Origin: CAIVVT01 sp963757265
GTDB lineage: Bacteria > Acidobacteriota > Terriglobia > Bryobacterales > Bryobacteraceae
Length of the DNA: 14,238 nucleotides
Direction of reading: 5' to 3'
Assembly (NCBI GenBank): GCA_963757265.1
Contig: CAVWRA010000007.1
Location: 1-14,238, forward strand
Every line of letters begins with the position of its first letter. Position 1 is the stretch's first letter. The notes beneath the pieces were generated by a model. That model saw only the letters and a list, made by a program, of their open reading frames with translations, was not told where the DNA came from and did no database searches. This document shows, piece by piece, positions 13,715 to 14,238 of the stretch. The position numbers and the translations under genes were made by a program.

Positions 13715-14238
13715 CTCAGGGCGCGGGGTAGACCGGCTTCGCCGTGGCGAGGTCGGCGGGCCATACGATGTTCAGCCCGTCCTGGCCCGTCACCGTCGTC
13801 TTGCCCGGCACGATCTGGCCCAACGGCAGATCTCGCCGCTCTGCGAGCCATCCGGCGCCAAGATGAACGGGCCGGCCAGGGTTTGCAGGTTGCCGGACAG
13901 GGTGAACACGGCCCGTCGCAGCTCGAGCTGATCGAGGTTATCGGCGGCGGCCAGCACCTTCTCGATCACCAACCCGGCCTGGTAGCCGGCGAGCGCGTTG
14001 TAGCCGAATTCCACGCCCGGCAGATGGTGGCTGGAGATCCAGGCCTCGAACGCCTCCTTGAAGTGATCGAGATCGAGACCGTAATTGATTTTGAACTCGT
14101 AGATCGCCGGGCTGGCCAGGGCGTAGCTGTAGGCGAGCTGGTCGGAGACGCCGTTGGCGCGCATCAGCGCCATCTCGGTCAGGCCATAGGTGGTGAACAG
14201 GAACTTGAACTTGCTGTCATTGTCCTGCATCGCGTGCA
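13715..14238 (-). pseudogene. livK: Periplasmic substrate-binding protein (LivK-like), C-terminal part, one-base frameshift, cut by the window edge
   Basis: The start lies beyond the right edge. About 133 residues of the second lobe read cleanly: FKFLFTTYGLTEMALMRANG, FEAWISSHHLPGVEFGYNAL, AGYQAGLVIEKVLAAADNL and GPFILAPDGSQSGEI. This fits a type I periplasmic-binding protein (Peripla_BP_6) that captures substrate for LivHMGF. After SGEI the main frame breaks. Reading one frame over restores LPLGQIVPGKTTVTGQDGL and IVWPADLATAKPVYPAP-stop at 13715, a normal ending two bases before livH. One C appears to be missing at about 13828 (GATCTG for GATCCTG). It is a recent frameshift or a sequence error. 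The ligand cannot be told from this fragment. Confidence 0.85.

Overview
The window is GC-rich DNA that looks alphaproteobacterial. The pointers are a Rhizobiales/Rhodospirillales-type RpoN, an 'MRRRDLITLLGG...AQQ' ABC_sub_bind signal peptide, an IS1634-type transposase fragment, and a Liv transporter operon joined to beta-oxidation genes. No rRNA, tRNA, CRISPR array or phage genes were seen. The organism cannot be named from the sequence alone.

Left part (about 1-1800): a patchwork of short gene remnants on both strands. In order these are the N-terminus of a group II intron reverse transcriptase, about 250 nt of unassigned sequence, the front two thirds of an ABC_sub_bind substrate-binding protein (minus strand), a piece of a superfamily 2 helicase C-terminal domain fused in frame to an unrelated C-terminal fragment, and a tiny C-terminal tail. 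None is a complete gene.

Centre (1920-4208): an apparently intact rpoN (sigma-54, plus strand). The remnant of an IS1634-like transposase lies where genes such as hpf and ptsN often follow rpoN.

Right part (4209 to the right edge): one long leftward operon, livK-livH-livM-livG-livF-SDR-acyl-CoA dehydrogenase-acyl-CoA ligase (ADP-forming type)-acyl-CoA dehydrogenase-crotonase. Most neighbours overlap by 4 nt (ATGA) or 8 nt. The likely scheme is LivKHMGF uptake of an organic acid (or amino acid), CoA activation, dehydrogenation by an unequal pair of acyl-CoA dehydrogenases, and further processing by the crotonase and the SDR. No thiolase is present, so the pathway is incomplete here and the substrate is unknown.

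The operon is damaged. livK and the ligase each have a 1-nt frameshift, the SDR has lost part of its nucleotide-binding start and carries frameshifts, and the crotonase has an in-frame amber codon. livH, livM, livG, livF and both dehydrogenases read intact. A short element with terminal inverted repeats (MITE-like) and two GC-rich hairpins separate livG from livF. Either the operon is decaying, or some indels are sequence errors. I found no convincing new biological system. The most interesting items are the MITE-like element, the pattern of small lesions, the atypical LivG signature motif and the crotonase without its usual glutamates.
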